A stretch of DNA of 64,000 nt from NCBI RefSeq assembly GCF_000092425.1, contig NC_014221.1, positions 2,733,001 through 2,797,000 on the forward strand. The letters run 5' to 3'. Numbering within the stretch: the first letter of the stretch is position 1; every line of letters begins with the position of its first letter. This document shows positions 38,625 to 47,719 of this stretch, in pieces. The notes beneath the pieces are model-generated. The model was not told the origin of the DNA, made no database searches, and worked only from the letters and a program-made list of their open reading frames with translations. The translations under genes were made by a program, and so were the position numbers. The stretch is from Truepera radiovictrix DSM 17093 (GTDB lineage: Bacteria; Deinococcota; Deinococci; Deinococcales; Trueperaceae).

Positions 38625-39572
38625 ATGACTAAGTTTTTTGTGGTGGGTGACGTGACCGTTGACCAGATGTACTTCGTCAACGCCCTGCCCGAGCCGGGCG
38701 GCGAAGTGACCGCGAGCCGCGCGGTGCTCGAGCCGGGGGGGGCGGGCGGTACCATCGCGGCGGCGCTCGCACGCCTCGGCAACGAGGTCGTGCTCGCCGC
38801 GCGCGTCGGCGAGGGGCCTTTCGCCGAACTGGCGCTTAAGCACGTGCGGCGCGCCGGCGTCGACCTCAGCCTGATCCAGACCGACCCCACCCACCAGACG
38901 AGCAGCGTCACGCTCCTTATCACCCCCGACACCCAGCGCACGATGATCGCGGGCGGGGGTGCGAGCCGCCACCTCGACGCTTCCAAGCTGCGCGACGAGC
39001 ACGTCGCGAGCTGCGACGCGCTGGTGGTGAGCGCCTACAGCCTGGTGGGTGGGATGCAGCGCGAGTACGCCGTGCGCGCCCTCGAGATCGCCAAGCGCGA
39101 ACGCCTCACGACCTTTATCGACATGGGTTCGGGGGCCGCCGACGCGCTGCGCGAACGCCTCCTAGCGACCATTCAAGACGTCGACTACCTGCTGATGAAC
39201 CGCCGCGAGCTCTTCGCGCTGACCGGGGAGAGCTCCATCTCGGCGGCGGTCGCAGGGCTCGCCGAACGGAGCATCCAGCGCGTGCTCGTCAAGCTCGGCG
39301 AGATGGGGTCGATGGTGATCACCCCCGAACTCACCGAGCTCGTCGAGGCGCTCGAGATCGACGGGGTCGTCGAGTCGACCGGCGCGGGCGACTACTACAC
39401 CGCCGCGTTCGCCCACGGCGTGATGGAGGGCTACGACCTGCACTACGCCGCGCGGCTCGGCAACGTCGCGGGCGCTTTAAACGTCACCGCCGTCGGCGCG
39501 CAGAGCTGCGAGATCGACGCGCCGACGCTCTACCGCTACGCCGAACAGATGCTCGCCGTCGAACCGGCGTAG
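38625..39572 (+). CDS. PfkB-family carbohydrate/nucleoside kinase
   Basis: 315 aa, ribokinase fold. PfkB signature 1 region GGAGGTIAAALARLGNEVVLAARVG (about 39-60, split here by the lid) and signature 2 STGAGDYYTAAFAHGV with the catalytic Asp (about 252). It could phosphorylate a sugar (ribokinase- or fructokinase-like) or a nucleoside; no neighbour gives the substrate. Preceded by CAGGGA at the ribosome-binding position and a leadered promoter. Confidence 0.87.
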   Translation: MTKFFVVGDVTVDQMYFVNALPEPGGEVTASRAVLEPGGAGGTIAAALARLGNEVVLAARVGEGPFAELALKHVRRAGVDLSLIQTDPTHQTSSVTLLITPDTQRTMIAGGGASRHLDASKLRDEHVASCDALVVSAYSLVGGMQREYAVRALEIAKRERLTTFIDMGSGAADALRERLLATIQDVDYLLMNRRELFALTGESSISAAVAGLAERSIQRVLVKLGEMGSMVITPELTELVEALEIDGVVESTGAGDYYTAAFAHGVMEGYDLHYAARLGNVAGALNVTAVGAQSCEIDAPTLYRYAEQMLAVEPA

Positions 39573-39585
39573 CCCGACCCACGCT

Positions 39586-39609
39586 GCGCGGCCCCTTAAG
39601 GGGCCGCGC
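39586..39609. terminator. 24-bp perfect palindrome between the PfkB kinase and the S41 gene
   Basis: GCGCGGCCCCTT / AAGGGGCCGCGC with no spacer. It ends next to the TAGACT -10 of the next gene, so it may terminate the kinase transcript and also lie over the -35 region as an operator. Confidence 0.55.
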
Positions 39610-39615
39610 TAGACT
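39610..39615 (+). promoter_or_regulatory. -10 box TAGACT, leaderless start of the S41 gene
   Basis: TAGACT ends 5 nt before ATG 39621. Confidence 0.5.
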
Positions 39616-39620
39616 AGGTC

Positions 39621-40622
39621 ATGCCCTTTTTGCCCACCACGCGCGCCCGCCTCGCTGCGGGCGCGTCGCTGCTCTTCGTCGTCGCAGCGTCCGCCCTCGG
39701 CGCCCCCGCGGAGGCCGCTTTTGCCGAACGCTTCGACACCGCCTGGCGCCTCGTCGCCGAGCGCTACTGGGACCCCGACTACGGCGGTACCGATTGGGAG
39801 GCCGTGGGCGAGCGCTTCCGGCCGCGCGCGCTCGCCGCCGACACCGAGGCGCGTTTTTACGAGGTGTTGCAGCGCATGTACGCCGAGCTCGGCGACGACC
39901 ACTCGGTGTTCGTACCGCCTTCTGAGGTCGCGCGTATCCGCCGCAGCTACGGCGACCTCCCCTGCTTGGGCGTCTTTGGCAGCCCCCCCGAGCTGCTGCA
40001 AGGCCCTTTGGAGCGCCACGGGGGGGTGCACTACCGGCTCGAGGGGGAGGTCGGCTACCTCGCGCTCCCCGACCTCGCGAGCCCCGGCGTCGCGGGCGAC
40101 CTGCGCGGCGCGGTGCGGACGCTCGAGGCCGCCGGCGCCAAAGCTTACGTCCTCGACCTGCGCGGCAACCCCGGGGGGCGCCTGGTCACGATGATGCAGG
40201 CCACGGGGGTGTTTCGGAGCGGGTTTTTGTGGCGCACCCTGACCCGTTGGACGCTCCCGTTGCCCTACCCCGCCCTCGGCCCGGTCGAGACCGAAAAGCC
40301 GCTCGCCGTGCTTATCGACCGCCACGTCCATAGCGCCGCCGAGGGGATGGCGGGGGCTTTGCAGAGCAGCGGCCGGGCGCGCGTGTTCGGCGAGCGGAGC
40401 GCGGGCAACGTCGAGGCGGTGCTCCCCTTTTGCCTGCGCGACGGCTCGCAGGCGTGGATCGCGACCGGCGTGCTCGCGCCGCTCCGGGGGGCGACCTGGG
40501 AGGGGCGCGGCGTCGAACCGGACGAGGCGGTCGCCCCCGAGCGTGCCCTGGGGGCGGCGCTGGCGTACCTCGAGAGCTATGGCGTGGACGTCGGGGCGGC
40601 GGCGGGCGCCGCAGGACCGTGA
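39621..40622 (+). CDS. Exported S41-family peptidase (tail-specific protease-like)
   Basis: 333 aa. Signal peptide (residues 1-32, ASALGAPAEA). N-terminal helical S41 region (FDTAWRLVAERYWDPDYGGTDW, YAELGDDHSVFVPP), then the catalytic fold VGYLALPD, VLDLRGNPGG and the Ser nucleophile region DRHVHSAAEGMAGALQSSGRA (canonical S-A-S-E is here S-A-A-E), with VFGERSAGN. A PDZ domain is not evident. The metallo-beta-lactamase gene follows with a GTGA overlap. Confidence 0.85.
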   Translation: MPFLPTTRARLAAGASLLFVVAASALGAPAEAAFAERFDTAWRLVAERYWDPDYGGTDWEAVGERFRPRALAADTEARFYEVLQRMYAELGDDHSVFVPPSEVARIRRSYGDLPCLGVFGSPPELLQGPLERHGGVHYRLEGEVGYLALPDLASPGVAGDLRGAVRTLEAAGAKAYVLDLRGNPGGRLVTMMQATGVFRSGFLWRTLTRWTLPLPYPALGPVETEKPLAVLIDRHVHSAAEGMAGALQSSGRARVFGERSAGNVEAVLPFCLRDGSQAWIATGVLAPLRGATWEGRGVEPDEAVAPERALGAALAYLESYGVDVGAAAGAAGP

Positions 40623-41467
40623 GCGCTCCGCTCGTCCCCGAGCGCGTCGCCGCGCACGTCTGGCGCCTCGCGCTGCCGAGCCGCACGCTCCCCCCCTTCG
40701 ACCACACCAACAGCTACGTGATCGCCGCAGGCGGCGAGGGGCTGCTCGTCGACCTCGGTTCGGACGACCCGGCGGTGCTCGCCGAGCTGCCGCAGCTGCT
40801 CGCCGGGCTCGGCGTGAAGGCCGTGAGCGCCCTTTTGCTGACCCACACCCACCCCGACCACTGCGTGGGCGTAGCGGCCTTTCGGGCGCGCTTCGGGGCG
40901 AGCGTCTACGTGCACCCGCTCGAGCAGCGGCGGCTGCCCGCTTGGGCGCAGCCCCTCGGGGACGCCCAAACGGTCGCGCTCGGCGCGCTGAGCGTGCGTG
41001 CGCTCCACACCCCCGGCCACTCCCCCGGCCACCTCGCCTTCTGGCTGCCGTGGGCGGAGGTGCTCCTCGTCGGCGACCTGCTGGCGGCGCGGGGCTCGAC
41101 CTGGGTGGGCGTCCCCGAGGGGGACGTGGCGGCCTACCTCGCGTCGCTTACGAGGTTGTCGGCGCTGCCGAGCCGCCTGCTGGCCCCCGGCCACGGCGAG
41201 CTGGTGCGCGACCCGGCGCGCCGCCTCGCCGAGGTGCGGCAGCACCGCCTCGAGCGCGAAGCGCAGGTGCTGACGGCTTTGGCTTCCGAAACCCTCCTCG
41301 TCGCCGAGCTGCGCGCGCGGGTCTACCCCGAGCTGCACCCCGAAGCGCACCCCGAGCTCGCCGAGATGGCCGAGCGCTCCTTGCAGGCGCACCTCATCAA
41401 GCTGCAGCGCGAAGGGCGCGTCCTGGAGCGCGGCGGGCGGTACGCGCGCGTTCAAGGGGTGCCTTAG
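40619..41467 (+). CDS. Metallo-beta-lactamase fold hydrolase (LACTB2-like)
   Basis: 282 aa. THTHPDH (about 75-81) is the HxHxDH metal motif, HTPGHSPGH gives the third ligand, GD in LVGDLLAARG and LAPGHGELV complete the dinuclear site. A C-terminal winged-helix-like extension (ALASETLLVAELRARVYPEL...LQREGRVLERGGRY) is as in LACTB2-type RNases. GTG 40619 overlaps the S41 stop (GTGA). It may act on RNA or on thioesters/lactones; not resolvable here. Confidence 0.87.
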   Translation: MSAPLVPERVAAHVWRLALPSRTLPPFDHTNSYVIAAGGEGLLVDLGSDDPAVLAELPQLLAGLGVKAVSALLLTHTHPDHCVGVAAFRARFGASVYVHPLEQRRLPAWAQPLGDAQTVALGALSVRALHTPGHSPGHLAFWLPWAEVLLVGDLLAARGSTWVGVPEGDVAAYLASLTRLSALPSRLLAPGHGELVRDPARRLAEVRQHRLEREAQVLTALASETLLVAELRARVYPELHPEAHPELAEMAERSLQAHLIKLQREGRVLERGGRYARVQGVP

Positions 41468-41487
41468 CGCCCGGGGCGCTTGTTTTG

Positions 41488-41630
41488 TTATAGTCACCTT
41501 GGGGCGCCCCAGCAGCCAACCCCTTCGTGCTGATCGGCCCGCGCCGCCGCGGGCGCTCTGGGTTCCGAGCGCCCCCGCCCCATAAGGCGCGTTTTAACGG
41601 GCTTTTAGGCGAGTTTTCCGACGAGGTGAC
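41488..41630 (+). promoter_or_regulatory. Promoter and leader of the antiporter gene
   Basis: TTATAGT (41488-41494) is the likely -10; the leader of about 130 nt holds a GGGCGCTC/GAGCGCCC hairpin (about 41549-41574). No known riboswitch recognised. Confidence 0.4.
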
Positions 41631-43097
41631 GTGGACGTCTTTATCATCATCGGCAGCGTGCTGGTCATCGCCGCGATCATCAGCACCCGCTTCGCGCAGC
41701 ACTTCGGCCTCCCCGCGTTGGTGCTCTTCGTGCTCATCGGGATGCTCGCGGGCAGCAGCGGCCCCGGCGGCCTCGAGTTCGCCGACTACCAGCTCAGCTT
41801 CTACGCGGGTCTGCTGGCGCTCGCCATCATCTTGTTTAGCGGGGGGCTCGACACGCGCTACCGGCTGTTTCGCGCCTCCTTGGTCCCCGGCGGGCTGCTC
41901 GCCACGCTAGGGATCTTTCTCACCATGCTCGTCGTGGGCCTTGTCGCGTGGGCGCTCACCCCGCTGAGCTTCCTCGAGGGGCTGCTCCTCGGCGCCGTCC
42001 TCGCGCCCACCGACGCCGCCGCCGTCTTTAGCGTGCTCAAGGGGCGCGGGCTGCCCTCGCGTTTGCGGGGGGTGCTCGAGACCGAATCGGGAACCAACGA
42101 CCCCATGGGCATCTACCTCACGCTCGCCCTCACAGCGACCCTGGTGAGCGGTCAGGTCGGCGTCGGCGGGCTCGTCGCGGGGGTGGTCGTCCAGCTCACG
42201 CTGGGGGGGCTTTTGGGGTACGCCTTCGCGCGCGCCCTCGCCTGGCTGATTAACCACGTGCGGATGGACGCGTTCGGGCTCTATCCGGTGCTCGCGCTCG
42301 CCGGCGCGCTCCTCGCCTACGCCGGCACCAACCTCCTCGGGGGCAACGGCTTTCTCGCCATCTACGTCGTCGGGCTCGTGCTCGGCAACCGGCCCCTGTC
42401 GCACCGGCAGAACATCCGCGACTTCATGGACAGCGCCGCGTGGGGCGCGCAGATCCTCATGTTCGTGCTGCTGGGGCTCCTTGTGTTTCCCGATCAGCTG
42501 CCGGGCATCTTGCCGGTCGCGCTCCTCATGACCTTTACGCTCGTCTTTCTCGCCCGCCCGCTCGCCGTCGCGCTCACCCTGCTGCCGCTACGCCGCGTGA
42601 CGCGGCACTACCACTTTAGCGGCAAAGAGCTCGCGCTGCTCTCGTGGGCGGGCCTCAAGGGGGCGGTGCCCATCATCTTGGCGCTGGTGCCGCTTTTAGA
42701 GCGCGCCCCCAACGGGCAGAGCCTCTTTAACATCGTCTTCGTGGTGGTGATCATCAGCACCGCCTTGCAGGGCTGGACAGTCGTCCCCATCGCACGCGCG
42801 CTGGGGCTCGCCAAAAAGGAGCCGCCGACGCCCCCCTTGCGGCTCGAGTTGGGCGGCGCCGCCCCCCCCGGCAGCGCCATCTACGACGTGTTTTTGGAAC
42901 CCGATCACCCCGCCGTGGGGCACAGCTTGGCCGAGTTCCGGCAACCCGAGGGGGTGGTGGTGGTGGCGATCTACCGCGACGGCGCGCTGATCGCACCGCG
43001 CGGTTCGACCGTCTTTAGGGCGGGCGACCACGTCTACCTGCTCTTGGGCAGCGAGTCGGGGAGCGTGTCGGCGTTTTTTGCCGGGCGCGAGGACTAG
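41631..43097 (+). CDS. CPA1-family K+(Na+):H+ antiporter with RCK_C domain (NhaP2/CvrA-like)
   Basis: 488 aa. About 12-13 transmembrane segments with the ND-type ion site ETESGTNDPMGIYL (about 150-163) and the assembly segment LSWAGLKGAVPIILA. The C-terminal 80 residues (DVFLEPDHPAVGHSLAEF, VVVVAIYRDG, FRAGDHVYLLL) are a TrkA-C/RCK_C ligand-binding domain, which in several bacteria binds c-di-AMP. Exchanges cytoplasmic K+ or Na+ for H+. GTG 41631 follows GAGGTGA. Convergent with thrC. Confidence 0.9.
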   Translation: MDVFIIIGSVLVIAAIISTRFAQHFGLPALVLFVLIGMLAGSSGPGGLEFADYQLSFYAGLLALAIILFSGGLDTRYRLFRASLVPGGLLATLGIFLTMLVVGLVAWALTPLSFLEGLLLGAVLAPTDAAAVFSVLKGRGLPSRLRGVLETESGTNDPMGIYLTLALTATLVSGQVGVGGLVAGVVVQLTLGGLLGYAFARALAWLINHVRMDAFGLYPVLALAGALLAYAGTNLLGGNGFLAIYVVGLVLGNRPLSHRQNIRDFMDSAAWGAQILMFVLLGLLVFPDQLPGILPVALLMTFTLVFLARPLAVALTLLPLRRVTRHYHFSGKELALLSWAGLKGAVPIILALVPLLERAPNGQSLFNIVFVVVIISTALQGWTVVPIARALGLAKKEPPTPPLRLELGGAAPPGSAIYDVFLEPDHPAVGHSLAEFRQPEGVVVVAIYRDGALIAPRGSTVFRAGDHVYLLLGSESGSVSAFFAGRED

Positions 43098-43107
43098 CCG
43101 CGAGCGG

Positions 43108-44409
43108 CTAGAACGGTGAGAGGAGCGCGCGCCGCAGCGCCCCAAGCTGCGGTGCGATGACCGGCGCCTGCGCGTCCGGCCCCTGCAGCGCCTCCAGTGC
43201 CGGCACCTTGGGGAGCGCCACGCCGAGCGCCCCCTCGACGGTGTCCACGAACTTCGCCGGGTGCGCGGTCGCCAGGACGATCACCGGCCGTTCGTCCCCC
43301 GACGCGGCGCGGTAGCGCGCGGCCGCCTCGAGCCCGACCGCCGTGTGCGGGCACGCCACGTACCCGTAGGCTTCGTAGGTCGCGCGCAGCCGTTCTAGCG
43401 TCGCCGCGTCCGAGACCGAGGTGCCCCAGATGCGCTCGCGCGCCCCCTCGCCGAGGAGCGCGTGGAGCCGCTCGAAGTTGCTCGGCGCGCCCACGTCCAT
43501 GGCGTTCGAGAGCGTCGCGACGGTCCTTTTAAAGGCGCTCGGGTCGTAGAGCAGCTGCAAGTAGCCGGGGAAAAAGTCGTTGGCGTTGTGCGCGGCGACA
43601 AACCGCCCGACCCCAAGGCCCATCTCGGCGGCCAAGACCCCCGCCGTGAGGTTGCCGAGGTTGCCGCTCGGCACGCAGAACACGGGGGGGGTGGTCTCGC
43701 CGTAACGCGACGCCAGGGAGAGCACAGCCCAGAAGTAGTACAGCATCTGCGGCAGCAGCCGCCCCAGGTTGATCGAGTTGGCCGACGAGAGCCCCAGCGC
43801 GCGCAGCTCGGGGTCGACGAACGCCGCCTTGACCAGGCGCTGGCAGTCGTCGAAGTCACCCGCGACGGCAAGGGCGCGCACGCCGGGGCGGGGGTGGACG
43901 AGCTGGCGCTCCTGCACCGCGCTCACCTTCCCTTTGGGGTAGAGGAGCACCACGCGGAGGTTCCCTAGCCCCGCGAACCCGTCGGCGACCGCGCTGCCGG
44001 TGTCCCCCGAGGTGGCCACCAAGATCGTGACCCTCTCCCCCCGACCGGCCAAAAAGGCGTTCATGAGGCGCGCCATGGTGCGCGCGCCGACGTCTTTAAA
44101 CGACAGCGTGGGGCCGTGGAAGAGCTCGAGCACGTACACGCCGTCCCCGAGCGCTCGCAGGGGCACCGGGAAGGTGAGCGCGTCCTCGGCGACCGCCCGC
44201 AGCTGCGCGGCGCCGAGTTCGCCCCCTAGCCACGGCCCCAACACCGGCAGCGCGAGCGCCGCAAGGGTCTGCGCCTCGCGCCACGCCGCCTCGGCGCGCG
44301 GGACGCGCTCCGGCAGGTAGAGGCCGCCGTCGGGGGCGAGGCCCGAGAGCAGCGCCTCCCGGAAGGGAACGGGGCAGCGGTTGGGGTCGCGGGTGCTGTA
44401 AAAGTGCAT
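43108..44409 (-). CDS. thrC: Threonine synthase
   Basis: 433 aa, the long class (E. coli/yeast type). It converts O-phospho-L-homoserine to threonine with PLP. The N-terminus MHFYSTRDPNRCPVPFREAL is typical of the family, the PLP lysine is in FHGPTLSFKDVGARTMARL, and the phosphate loop is FCVPSGNLGNL. ATG 44409 is preceded by GAGGAG. Transcribed 91 nt downstream of hom, forming the homoserine-to-threonine operon. Confidence 0.95.
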   Translation of the reverse strand: MHFYSTRDPNRCPVPFREALLSGLAPDGGLYLPERVPRAEAAWREAQTLAALALPVLGPWLGGELGAAQLRAVAEDALTFPVPLRALGDGVYVLELFHGPTLSFKDVGARTMARLMNAFLAGRGERVTILVATSGDTGSAVADGFAGLGNLRVVLLYPKGKVSAVQERQLVHPRPGVRALAVAGDFDDCQRLVKAAFVDPELRALGLSSANSINLGRLLPQMLYYFWAVLSLASRYGETTPPVFCVPSGNLGNLTAGVLAAEMGLGVGRFVAAHNANDFFPGYLQLLYDPSAFKRTVATLSNAMDVGAPSNFERLHALLGEGARERIWGTSVSDAATLERLRATYEAYGYVACPHTAVGLEAAARYRAASGDERPVIVLATAHPAKFVDTVEGALGVALPKVPALEALQGPDAQAPVIAPQLGALRRALLSPF

Positions 44410-44500
44410 CGGGGCTCCTCGTAGCGGTCTGCGGTGACGGCTCATCAGGCCAGAGGCGGCGCAGCGGAAGCGGCTGGGAGGCTGCCGCCCCGGGCACGCA

Positions 44501-45523
44501 CTACTTGATCTCTCCCAGGGGGTGCGCTTCGTAGCCGTCGGGTTGGGGGGCGGCCGCGCGCAAGGGGCTCGGGCCGGGGCGGGCGGCGAGCGCGTCGAGG
44601 AGGTCGGCCAAGACCGCGCTCGCCGTCGGCGCCGCGCCCGCTCCGGCACCCGTGATGAGCACCTCGCCGACCGCGTCCCCGCGAAACAGCAGGCCGTTGC
44701 GGTTGCTCGCCGACCCGGCCAGCGCGTGCGACGGCGGCAGGTAGACGGGGCGCACGGCGGCGCGCCAGGCGCCCCCCTCGGGGTAGACGGAGCCCACCAG
44801 GCGGATGCGCCCGCCATCCTCCATCGCCTCTTTGATCACCGCCGGGGTGAGGTGCCGGATCCCGCGCGTGTTCGCCCGCACCGCCTCCCAGGAGAGTTCG
44901 GGGTCGAACGCGAGCCGCGCCAAGAGGGTGAGCTTGTGCGCGGCGTCGACGCCGTCGACGTCCAAGCTCGGGTCGGCCTCGGCGTAGCCGAGCCGCTGCG
45001 CCTCGGCGAGCGCCGTCTCGAAGTCGGCGCCCGTCTCGAGCTCCCCCAAGATGTAGTTGCAGGTGCCGTTTAAAATCGCGTGCAGCTCCAGGGGCCGCGA
45101 GCCGCGCAGCACCCCCGCGAGGGGGGCGACCGCGGGGGTCCCGGCCATCACCGCCGCCTCGAAGTAGAGCGTACCCGCCGCCAAAGCGGGCGCAAAGGCG
45201 TCCCAGCGCTCGGCGAGCACCGCCTTGTTGGCCGTCACCACCCGCTTGCCCGCCGCGAGCGCCCGCAGCATCAGGTCGCCGGCGAGCCCCGTACCCCCCA
45301 TGAGCTCGACGATCACCTCGCTCCCCGCGAGCACCTCCTCGGGGTCGGTGGTTAGAGCGGCGGTCGGAACGCCCGCTGCGCGCGGTTTGTCGGGATCGCG
45401 CACCAGCACGTGCGCAACCTGCACGCCCAGTCGGCGCGCCGCGATGAGCTCGCATAGCGCGCCCCCTACCGTTCCCGCACCCAGGAGCCCAATCCGCGTC
45501 TGCCCTACGGCACCCCATGTCAT
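44501..45523 (-). CDS. hom: Homoserine dehydrogenase
   Basis: 340 aa. It reduces aspartate semialdehyde to homoserine, the branch point to methionine (metF/metH elsewhere in this window) and threonine (thrC next door). NAD(P) site IGLLGAGTVGGALC at the N-terminus, GGTGLAGDL, and the catalytic region ILNGTCNYILGELETGADF...LGYAEADPSLDVDGVDAAHKL. There is no C-terminal ACT domain, so it lacks the usual allosteric threonine module. TATTCT ends 6 nt before ATG 45523. Confidence 0.95.
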   Translation of the reverse strand: MTWGAVGQTRIGLLGAGTVGGALCELIAARRLGVQVAHVLVRDPDKPRAAGVPTAALTTDPEEVLAGSEVIVELMGGTGLAGDLMLRALAAGKRVVTANKAVLAERWDAFAPALAAGTLYFEAAVMAGTPAVAPLAGVLRGSRPLELHAILNGTCNYILGELETGADFETALAEAQRLGYAEADPSLDVDGVDAAHKLTLLARLAFDPELSWEAVRANTRGIRHLTPAVIKEAMEDGGRIRLVGSVYPEGGAWRAAVRPVYLPPSHALAGSASNRNGLLFRGDAVGEVLITGAGAGAAPTASAVLADLLDALAARPGPSPLRAAAPQPDGYEAHPLGEIK

Positions 45524-45529
45524 GGCTGG

Positions 45530-45535
45530 AGAATA
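45530..45535 (-). promoter_or_regulatory. -10 box TATTCT, leaderless start of hom-thrC
   Basis: TATTCT on the minus strand, 6 nt before ATG 45523. Confidence 0.5.
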
Positions 45536-45562
45536 TCACGTGTGGGGCTTGCGCCCGGCACC

Positions 45563-47014
45563 TCAGCGCCCCCCCCAGAGCTCGGCGTAGGCCGCCGAAC
45601 GCTTGAGGTTGGGCTGCGTGAGCAGGCTGACGGCGACGAGCACCGCCCCGCCGAGCACCACCGCGGGCACCACGGGGATCCACCCGAAGGTCCAGGCGAG
45701 CGGCAGCAGCCCCGTGAGCCACCCGAGGGTGAGCCCCACGGAGACCACCGTACCGGCCACCGCGCCCGCCGTCGTGCAGCGCGGCCAGTAAAGCCCCGCG
45801 ACGAGGAGCGGGAAAAACATCGCGCTCCCCTGAAAGCTCCAGGTCGCGATCTCGACGATGACCCCCGGGGGGTTGACCGCGATAGCAAACGACGCCACGG
45901 CGAGGACCACGACCGTCACGCGGCCGACGTAGGCCTCCCGATCAGGGGTTAGGTCGCGGCGCAACAGACGGGCGTAGAGGTCGCGGGTGACGAGCGCGCT
46001 CGAGGTGAGAAGCTGCGAATCCGCCGTCGACATAAGCGCGGCGATCGCCGCCGTTAACACCACCGCCGCCGCCACCGGTGGCAAAAAGGTGCTGAGCATC
46101 AGCGGCATCACCTGGTCGGCTTGCTCGAGCGCCGGGAACACTGCGCGCCCCCACACGCCGATAAGCGCCGCCGGGAAAAACAGCGCTAAGACCAAGGGGG
46201 GCCACACGACCATCATCTTTTTAAACACGTCGGCGTTTTTGGCGGCGAAAAAGCGCTGAAAGATCTGGGGAAAGAGCGGCACCGCCATAAAGATGAGCAG
46301 CTGATAGCCGACAAGCCCCCGCGCGCTCCAACGCCCCGTCGGCCCGGGGAGGCGCAGCCACGGCTCCAGCGCCGCGGTCTCACCAGGAGCGTTTAGCGCG
46401 ATCAGCACGAAGGCGAGCCCCATCCCCGCGAGCATGATGAGGCCTTGTAGGGTGTCCGTCCAGGCGACCGCCCGCATCCCGCCGACGAGCACGTAGAGCG
46501 TGATAATGAGCGCCATGATGACCGCCGCGGGCAAGTAGGCGACCGCGCCGCCGGTTAAAACCTCGAGCGCGCGCCCCCCGCCGATAATCTGAATGCTGAT
46601 GTAGGGCGCGGTAAACCCCAGCGCGCAGAGCGCGTAGAGCAGACCCAAAAAGGGGCTCTGAAAGCGGTGGCTGAAAAACTCCGAGGGGGTTACGAAGTCG
46701 AAGCGCTTCCCGGCGCGCCACAAGCGGTAGCCGAAAGCCAGAAAGAGCGCCGAGAGAAACGCGTCGGTAACGCCGACCCCCAAAAAGATGCCGAGCCCGT
46801 GCGTGTAGGCGTCGGCCGGAACGCCCAAAAAGGTAAAGGCGCTCATCAGCGTAGCGAGCAGGGTAAAGACCAACACGAGCGTGCCGAGCCCGCGGCTGGC
46901 TAAAAAGTAGCTCACCGGGTCCCGGCCGCTCCGCCCAAAGGTGTAGGCGCCGATGCCCACCAACACCAGCAGGTAGAGGCCGAGGACCGTGAGCTGCAAC
47001 GCCGCGTCAGTCAT
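45563..47014 (-). CDS. Sodium:solute symporter (SSS family)
   Basis: 483 aa, about 13 transmembrane segments. SSS features include GRSGRDPVSYFLASRGLG after TM1, the unwound TM1-like FTFLGVPADAY, LYVLVGGMRAVAWTDTLQGLIM and the Na2-site helix AAIAALMSTADSQLLTSSALVTRD. Solute not predictable (members carry proline, pantothenate, acetate, sugars). Its start ATG 47014 overlaps the end of the small partner gene by 8 bp. Confidence 0.92.
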   Translation of the reverse strand: MTDAALQLTVLGLYLLVLVGIGAYTFGRSGRDPVSYFLASRGLGTLVLVFTLLATLMSAFTFLGVPADAYTHGLGIFLGVGVTDAFLSALFLAFGYRLWRAGKRFDFVTPSEFFSHRFQSPFLGLLYALCALGFTAPYISIQIIGGGRALEVLTGGAVAYLPAAVIMALIITLYVLVGGMRAVAWTDTLQGLIMLAGMGLAFVLIALNAPGETAALEPWLRLPGPTGRWSARGLVGYQLLIFMAVPLFPQIFQRFFAAKNADVFKKMMVVWPPLVLALFFPAALIGVWGRAVFPALEQADQVMPLMLSTFLPPVAAAVVLTAAIAALMSTADSQLLTSSALVTRDLYARLLRRDLTPDREAYVGRVTVVVLAVASFAIAVNPPGVIVEIATWSFQGSAMFFPLLVAGLYWPRCTTAGAVAGTVVSVGLTLGWLTGLLPLAWTFGWIPVVPAVVLGGAVLVAVSLLTQPNLKRSAAYAELWGGR

Positions 47015-47219
47015 CGCGCGGCTCCGGCGGCCAGAGGCGCCGCACGACAAAGAGGTTGAGCGGTACAAGGGCGAGCACGCACGCGCTCGCCCAGAGGTAC
47101 CACCAGGGGACCCCCCAGAGCTGCGGTTCGGCGCGCGTGACGCCGACAAACGACAGCGCGTAGAGCGCGAGATAGGCTAGCGGCGTAGCGGCGCGCCAGC
47201 GGCGGTTGCGGTCGTGCAT
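47007..47219 (-). CDS. Small membrane partner of the SSS symporter (DUF3311-like)
   Basis: 70 aa, two transmembrane segments (about 12-28 and 40-60) with a W-rich loop (EPQLWGVPWWYLWAS). Such short proteins commonly precede SSS symporters and are thought to be an accessory subunit. ATG 47219 is chosen for GGAGG at spacing 5. It overlaps the symporter start, supporting coupled translation. Confidence 0.75.
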   Translation of the reverse strand: MHDRNRRWRAATPLAYLALYALSFVGVTRAEPQLWGVPWWYLWASACVLALVPLNLFVVRRLWPPEPRDD

Positions 47220-47719
47220 AAAAGCCTCCATCACGCCGACAAGGCCCGACACCACCGAGGCGTCAGCGCCCTCAGCGTCTCGTCGCGGAAGATACGAGCG
47301 TGCAGCGAGCACACCTGCTTTTAGGGGTTGCGCCTCTAAGCCTACGTTGTCGGGTACATGCTGACTCCCATTGTTGTAAGGTGCAACGGTTCGGGGCCGA
47401 TTGGGCAACGCCTCGGCCTGCTTTCTTGCACCAGTTGCTTTCTTGCACCGACAAGGTGGTGCTGGCGTAACGAGCAGGCGCTCCGAACCGAGGACACGAC
47501 GCGCGTGTGAGGCAGACTCTAACAGAGCTCCCCCCCGCTAAAGGTGCGTTTGGTCACGTTACGCCGCTGCCACAGCCGCTTGCGCGGCGTTGGCGCCGCA
47601 GGTCTAAGAGCCGGTATCCTGTTAAGGATGCGCTCGGCTAGCTGCGCCGAGCCCACGCAAGCCGGCCTCTCGTCGCTCACGTCCCTAGCGGCAAGGGGCG
47701 CGGCCCCTAAAGGAGTTTC
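47220..47719. promoter_or_regulatory. 500-bp divergent control region of the symporter operon and ychF
   Basis: Two exact direct repeats TGCTTTCTTGCACC (47419-47432, 47436-47449) lie 17 bp apart upstream of the symporter operon, and a GGTGCAA in opposite orientation lies near 47386. On the ychF side are TATCCT (about 47615-47620) and a leader hairpin GCTCGGC/GCCGAGC (47632-47652). No ORF supported. Confidence 0.5.
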
